64,000 nucleotides of DNA, from assembly GCF_001687585.2 (NCBI RefSeq), contig NZ_CP016537.2:1708001-1772000 (forward strand). Reading direction: 5' to 3'. The position numbers and the translations under genes were made by a program. Of the stretch, positions 63,271 to 64,000 are shown in pieces. Source of the stretch: Planococcus halocryophilus. GTDB lineage: Bacteria; Bacillota; Bacilli; Bacillales_A; Planococcaceae. The notes under the pieces are model-generated. The model saw only the letters and a program-made list of their open reading frames with translations. It was not told where the DNA came from and searched no databases. Every line of letters begins with the position of its first letter. Positions within the stretch are counted from its first letter, which is position 1.

Positions 63271-64000
63271 TCAGTCACTAACAACTTCTGTATTTGCAGG
63301 TACTGCCATTTCTGCGTTTTTAGCTCGAAGTCTCCGAATATCAAGACGAATTACAAGTGATATAACAAGTGCTACAACAAACAGGCCTGCAAAGAACATC
63401 AGACTGCCTTCGTAACTTCCTGTTTTGTCTTTCATGTAAGCTGCAAATAATGGTCCCGCAAGACCAGCTGCTGCCCAAGCTGTCAAAATATATCCGTGAA
63501 TCGCACCAAGCTGTTTAGTGCCAAAAATATCAGCAATATACGCTGGGATCGATGCAAATCCACCGCCGTAGCAAGTGTAAATGATAGCTAGCATAATTTG
63601 GAAGAATAACGCATTTGTTGTAAACGGCAAGAACGCAAACAATGCAATTTGAATAACAAAAAATGCAGTGTACGTATTTGGGCGTCCGATATAATCGGAA
63701 ATTGTAGCCCAACCAAGGCGGCCAAGACCGTTAAATATTCCAAGAACACCAACTAATGCTGCCGCTTGAACGGTAGTCATGCCGATACTGTCAATTGCCA
63801 TTGGTTTGGCAGCTGATAAAATTGCAATCCCGCACGTCACGTTGATAAATAACATAAACCATAAATAATAAAAACGTTTTGTTTTAATCGCTTCGTTAGC
63901 AGTCAGTTGAGACAAGTCAACTTTTCGTTCCGCTTTCCCACTAGTAAGTTTTTCTTCGAATCCAGCTGGAGACCAACCTTCTGGAGGTTTCTCAAGATAA
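63271..64000 (-). CDS. OFA-family MFS transporter, copy 2 (N-terminus beyond window)
   Basis: The frame is open to the right edge. The visible 242 residues cover the second half of the transporter: a PPEGWSPAGFEEKLTSGK linker, LSQLTANEAIKTKRFYYLWF, FNGLGRLGWATISDYIGRPN and CYGGGFASIPAYIADIFGTK, position for position like copy 1. It probably exchanges oxalate, formate or a similar carboxylate. Its location next to the molybdenum cofactor operon supports a formate link. Confidence 0.9.
   Translation of the reverse strand, partial: YLEKPPEGWSPAGFEEKLTSGKAERKVDLSQLTANEAIKTKRFYYLWFMLFINVTCGIAILSAAKPMAIDSIGMTTVQAAALVGVLGIFNGLGRLGWATISDYIGRPNTYTAFFVIQIALFAFLPFTTNALFFQIMLAIIYTCYGGGFASIPAYIADIFGTKQLGAIHGYILTAWAAAGLAGPLFAAYMKDKTGSYEGSLMFFAGLFVVALVISLVIRLDIRRLRAKNAEMAVPANTEVVSD

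Overview
The window looks like chromosome from a low-GC Gram-positive bacterium, most likely a Planococcus-like member of the Planococcaceae. This is inferred from gene content and protein style, since no rRNA or other marker gene is present. Signs include Bacillus-type Shine-Dalgarno sequences, frequent TTG/GTG starts, CcpA-type cre sites, a cobalamin riboswitch, PTS genes and rho-independent hairpins after most transcription units. I see no tRNA, rRNA, CRISPR array, insertion sequence or prophage. Most of the window is ordinary metabolic, transport and regulatory sequence.

Layout. 1-9.4 kb: a truncated c-di-GMP protein with PAS domains, an AraC regulator divergent from a VOC protein, a UbiB/ABC1 kinase, an MBL-Nudix fusion, a FlaR-like kinase with two tandem SRPBCC proteins, and a small membrane protein. 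9.4-12.7 kb: a three-His-box desaturase, then almost 1 kb of gene remnants with a 27-bp perfect palindrome, a histidine phosphatase and a SnoaL-like protein. 12.8-18.6 kb: a fructose PTS operon (fruR-fruK-fruA) divergent from ptsH-ptsI, so the complete fructose phosphorelay is contiguous. 18.6-25.6 kb: SDR, MBL hydrolase, nnrD, a low-molecular-weight phosphatase, a frameshifted lipoprotein alpha/beta hydrolase and a K+ channel. 25.7-30.4 kb: acetamidase, DUF2207 protein, YqcI family and a LacI regulator. 30.7-32.6 kb: a B12-riboswitch unit (adenosyltransferase and BtuF). 32.6-38 kb: an HNH protein with an EVE-like N-terminus, a GNAT protein, and an MFS transporter divergent from an SgrR-like regulator. 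38-44 kb: P1 peptidase, VTT protein, guaC, a membrane gluzincin protease with TPR-like repeats, and an ECF sigma/anti-sigma pair. 44.2-48.7 kb: methyltransferase, ALDH and SDR operon with a divergent TetR, and two very small genes. 48.8-55.9 kb: mtlA-mtlF, a DUF1648 protein with a probable frameshift, a T5orf172 protein, adeR-ald and a laccase-domain protein. 56-64 kb: two OFA-family antiporters flanking a citrate synthase and a six-gene molybdenum cofactor operon (moeA-mobB-moaE-moaD-mobA-moaA).

Themes. Carbon control is visible as 13-of-14 cre matches upstream of fruR and of the citrate synthase gene. Molybdopterin synthesis beside oxalate/formate-type antiporters suggests formate oxidation genes just outside the right edge. 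Several gaps hold decayed genes, often as C-terminal tails next to a surviving terminator, and many stop codons lie inside terminator hairpins. I did not find a clear new multi-gene system. The best leads are the MBL-Nudix fusion, the solitary EVE-like/HNH protein, the SgrR/MFS pair, unannotated small proteins, and the open frame following the UbiB stop codon.
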